From: CAWBCR01 sp963787375
GTDB lineage: Bacteria; Chloroflexota; Anaerolineae; Aggregatilineales; UBA3940
Reading direction: 5' to 3'
Assembly (NCBI GenBank): GCA_963787375.1
Contig: CAWBCR010000029.1
Location: 62,001 to 126,000 of the forward strand
DNA: 64,000 nucleotides
Shown here: piece after piece, positions 62,097-64,000 of the stretch
Position numbering within the stretch: position 1 is the stretch's first letter
Layout: the number at the start of each line of letters is the position of its first letter
Program-made: the position numbers and the translations under genes
The notes under the pieces: generated by a model
Databases searched by the model: none
What the model was told of the DNA's origin: nothing
Seen by the model: only the letters and a program-made list of their open reading frames with translations

Positions 62097-62193
62097 TCAC
62101 CCCCTGACCTCGCCCGACCTGCGGTCGGTCTCGGTCTTCCCCCTCTCCAAATTTGGAGAGGGGAGTCGAGCGCAGCGAGACGGGGTGAGGTAA
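62097..62193. repeat. Dispersed CTCTCCAAATTTGGAGAG repeat, copy 5
   Basis: CACCCCCTGACCTCGCCCGA, a GACCTGCGGTCGGTC hairpin, CCCTCTCCAAATTTGGAGAGG and GAGCGCAGCGAGACGGGGTG. Its outer arms pair with each other (CACCCC/GGGGTG), giving a long foldback. It lies between the SorC and phosphatase genes. Confidence 0.8.
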
Positions 62194-62238
62194 ACCTGCG
62201 AATCATCATCTGATCCCATCATCTCACCGGAATAGGGT

Positions 62239-63063
62239 ATGGACCTCAAAACACTCAAAACGCTTCTGATCGACGGCGACGGCGTGTTGTGGAGCGACGC
62301 CGAAGCCGTGCCGGGGCTCGACGCGCTGTTTGACGCCATCGCCGCGCGCGGCATCCAGTGGGCGCTGCTGACCAACAACAACACCCGCACCGTCGGCGAC
62401 TACGTCGCCAAGCTGGACGGCTTCGGTATCAAGGCCGACTCAAGCCGCGTGTTCACCAGCTCGACCGTCACCGCCGAGTACCTGGTCGGGCGCTACGGGC
62501 CGCACGCCGCCGTGCACAGCGTCGGCATGAAGGGCCTGACCCAGACGCTGATCGACGCCGGGCTGACCGTCACGAGCGGCGAGGAGCCGCCGCCGCACCC
62601 GGTGGTGGCGGTCGCCGCAGGGCAGGACCGCGCCATCACCCACGACAAGATCAAGGTCGCCATGCGGCTGATCCTGGGCGGCGCGGAGTTCGTCGCCACC
62701 AACACCGACGCCAGCTTCCCCACGCCCGATGGCCTAGCGCCCGGCACGGGGATGGTCATCGGCGCGCTGAAGGGCGTCACCGAGATGGAGCCGACCGTCA
62801 TCGGCAAGCCGCACACCGCCATCTTCGAGGCGGCCATGCGCCACTTCGACGCCGACGCGGCGACGACCGCCATGCTCGGCGACCGGCTGGAGACGGACAT
62901 CCTGGGCGGGATCAACGCCGGGATCGGCACCATCTGCGTGATGACCGGCATCACCACGCCGGAGATCCTGGCGACCACCCCCATCCGGCCCGACGTGGTG
63001 TTCGACAGCATCGCCGAGCTGGCCGAGGCGCTCGCGCCGGTCGGGGTTGAGGGCGGCGAATGA
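62239..63063 (+). CDS. HAD-IIA sugar phosphatase, NagD/PNPase-like
   Basis: A 274-residue cytoplasmic HAD-superfamily phosphatase. Motif I IDGDGVLW carries nucleophile D12 and D14; motif II LLTNNNTRT; the K of GKPHTAIFEAAMRH is motif III; motif IV GDRLETDI. The cap between about 85 and 190 is of the C2 (IIA) type. NagD-like enzymes dephosphorylate sugar or nucleotide monophosphates, so it could act on the PTS product (inference). ATG 62239 follows GGAATAGG. It overlaps surE by four bases, so the two are translationally coupled. Confidence 0.9.
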   Translation: MDLKTLKTLLIDGDGVLWSDAEAVPGLDALFDAIAARGIQWALLTNNNTRTVGDYVAKLDGFGIKADSSRVFTSSTVTAEYLVGRYGPHAAVHSVGMKGLTQTLIDAGLTVTSGEEPPPHPVVAVAAGQDRAITHDKIKVAMRLILGGAEFVATNTDASFPTPDGLAPGTGMVIGALKGVTEMEPTVIGKPHTAIFEAAMRHFDADAATTAMLGDRLETDILGGINAGIGTICVMTGITTPEILATTPIRPDVVFDSIAELAEALAPVGVEGGE

Positions 63064-63887
63064 CCCGACCGCTGATCCTCGTCACCAACGACGACGGCAT
63101 CGACTCGCCGGGGCTGGCGGCAGCCGTGGCCGCGCTCGACCCGCTGGGCGATCTGCTGATCGTGGCCCCGGCGGAGCAGCAGACCAGCATGAGTCGCAGC
63201 CGCTCGCAGCAGCACGGCGCGGATGGGCGGCTGTTCCGGCGCGAGGTACGATTTGGCGAGCAGGTGTGGCCCGCCGTCGCTGCCAACGCCACGCCCGCGC
63301 TGGTCGTCGAGCACGCGGTGCAGGAGCTGGCTCCGCGCCCCATCGACCTGGCCGTGTCGGGCATCAACTACGGCGAGAACGTCGGCACGTGTGTCACCGT
63401 GTCGGGCACCATCGGCGCGGCGCTGGAGGCTGCCGAGCTGGGCATCCCGTCGCTGGCCGTCTCGCTGGAGGTCGACAAGCGGCTGCACTTTGCGCACGAT
63501 CTGGAGTCGCTGGACTTCGGCGCGGCGATGCACTTCACGCGGCTGTTCGCCGCCGGGATGCTGGGCAAATCGCTGCCCCCCGACGTGGACCTGTTCAAGG
63601 TCGAGGTGCCGGCGTCGGCGACGCCGCACAGCGGCTGGGTGGTCGCGCCACAGGACCGCCTCCGCTATTACCGGCTGACGCTGCCGGCGCGCGATGACCC
63701 GTTCACCGGCGAGGCGTACGTCAGCCACCTCATTGCCAAGGGCGAGTTCGCCATAGAGGGCAGCGACACCTGGGCGCTGGCGCAGGGGCTGGTGTCGATC
63801 ACGCCGCTGAGCCTCGACCTGACCGCCCGCACCGACCTCGACGCGCTGCGCGTTATGTTTGACGGTTCTCACAAACCCGCGACGTAG
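63060..63887 (+). CDS. surE: 5'-nucleotidase SurE
   Basis: A 275-residue nucleoside 5'-monophosphate phosphohydrolase with broad substrates. LILVTNDDGIDSPG holds the metal-binding D11/D12; AEQQTSMSRS supplies a further ligand region; LAVSGINYGENVGTCVTVSG is the diagnostic active-site loop with the conserved Asn. Length is close to the usual 250-270. The ATG overlaps the phosphatase stop (ATGA). A pair of coupled phosphatases next to a sugar PTS suggests nucleotide or phosphosugar salvage rather than stationary-phase survival alone (inference). Confidence 0.93.
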   Translation: MTRPLILVTNDDGIDSPGLAAAVAALDPLGDLLIVAPAEQQTSMSRSRSQQHGADGRLFRREVRFGEQVWPAVAANATPALVVEHAVQELAPRPIDLAVSGINYGENVGTCVTVSGTIGAALEAAELGIPSLAVSLEVDKRLHFAHDLESLDFGAAMHFTRLFAAGMLGKSLPPDVDLFKVEVPASATPHSGWVVAPQDRLRYYRLTLPARDDPFTGEAYVSHLIAKGEFAIEGSDTWALAQGLVSITPLSLDLTARTDLDALRVMFDGSHKPAT

Positions 63888-63934
63888 CGGCATCCCTTGC
63901 GGGTGCCCCCGCTTGCATCACAGGAGCAAACACC

Positions 63935-64000
63935 ATGACTGACCGTATGCGCTGGGCAATTCTGGGGACCGGCAAGATCGCCAACCGGTTCGCCTACGCC
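63935..64000 (+). CDS. Gfo/Idh/MocA-family oxidoreductase, 5' end only
   Basis: The window ends after 22 codons. MTDRMRWAILGTGKIANRFA is the start of the Rossmann fold (GxGxxA) of Gfo/Idh/MocA NAD(P)-dependent sugar dehydrogenases. CAGGAG precedes the ATG by eight bases. It is 47 bases downstream of surE, so probably in the same transcript, adding a sugar or polyol oxidation step to the locus. Confidence 0.8.
   Translation, partial: MTDRMRWAILGTGKIANRFAYA

Overview
The window is high-GC bacterial DNA, judged by style to be Chloroflexota (Anaerolineae-like). The signs are many short-lipobox lipoproteins with Thr/Pro-rich linkers, PD40 beta-propeller lipoproteins, PknB-type kinases with extracytoplasmic tails, DUF362, DUF3592 and LiaF-like membrane proteins, and dispersed AACCGCAGAG-type palindromes. 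This assignment is inference from gene content; no rRNA, tRNA or CRISPR array was seen. Most genes in the first 31 kb lie on the minus strand.

Layout. 0-6.5 kb: a broken DUF4386-like membrane protein, gcvT, a DUF362 lipoprotein, two beta-propeller lipoproteins and a CcmC-like membrane protein. 6.5-10.9 kb: an array of secreted paralogues that share a C-terminal domain, each followed by an almost identical terminator hairpin; one copy is broken and a fifth is a deletion scar. 10.9-20.3 kb: UBP-type zinc finger, glutamate dehydrogenase, a response-regulator/histidine-kinase hybrid, LiaF-like protein, a membrane Ser/Thr kinase and three lipoproteins. 20.7-27 kb: a rearranged acyltransferase-MFS-SDR cluster with duplicated junctions, an IS3 fragment, a methyltransferase and an acetoacetate-decarboxylase-like gene. 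27-36 kb: Fpg/MutM-type glycosylase, CPBP protease, glycolipid-binding-like protein, M1 peptidase, HHH and LysM proteins, YcaQ-like protein, alpha/beta hydrolase and a DinB-type protein. 36-43 kb: regulators (a membrane-tethered LuxR type, PadR with a perfect palindromic operator, MerR/TipA type) with small partner genes, and a ferritin-like protein. 43-51 kb: second CPBP, second kinase, lipoproteins, a URO-D-like protein, a 527-residue unknown and an HNH protein in AT-richer DNA. 51-56.3 kb: AT-richer accessory genes, a GH13 amylase and a cold-shock-domain/DEAD-box helicase fusion. 56.7-57.4 kb: an almost pure C tract that looks artefactual. 57.4-64 kb: a galactitol-type PTS operon (EIIA, EIIB, EIIC and an unknown partner) facing a SorC-type regulator, then a NagD-like phosphatase overlapping SurE and the start of a Gfo/Idh oxidoreductase.

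How genes work together. The right end reads as a sugar or polyol uptake and processing locus: the SorC-type regulator probably senses the PTS product, the PTS imports and phosphorylates it, and a phosphatase and an oxidoreductase lie nearby. The PadR gene, its His/Met-rich partner and the consensus promoter with palindrome look like an autoregulated unit. The kinases, LuxR-type protein, response-regulator hybrid and many lipoproteins suggest a cell with heavy envelope sensing.

Caution. At least fourteen genes carry frame breaks. Those examined closely are single-base indels in short G/C runs with clean coding sequence on both sides, so most are likelier to be sequence errors than real pseudogenes. 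Breakpoint positions are approximate to about 10-20 bases.
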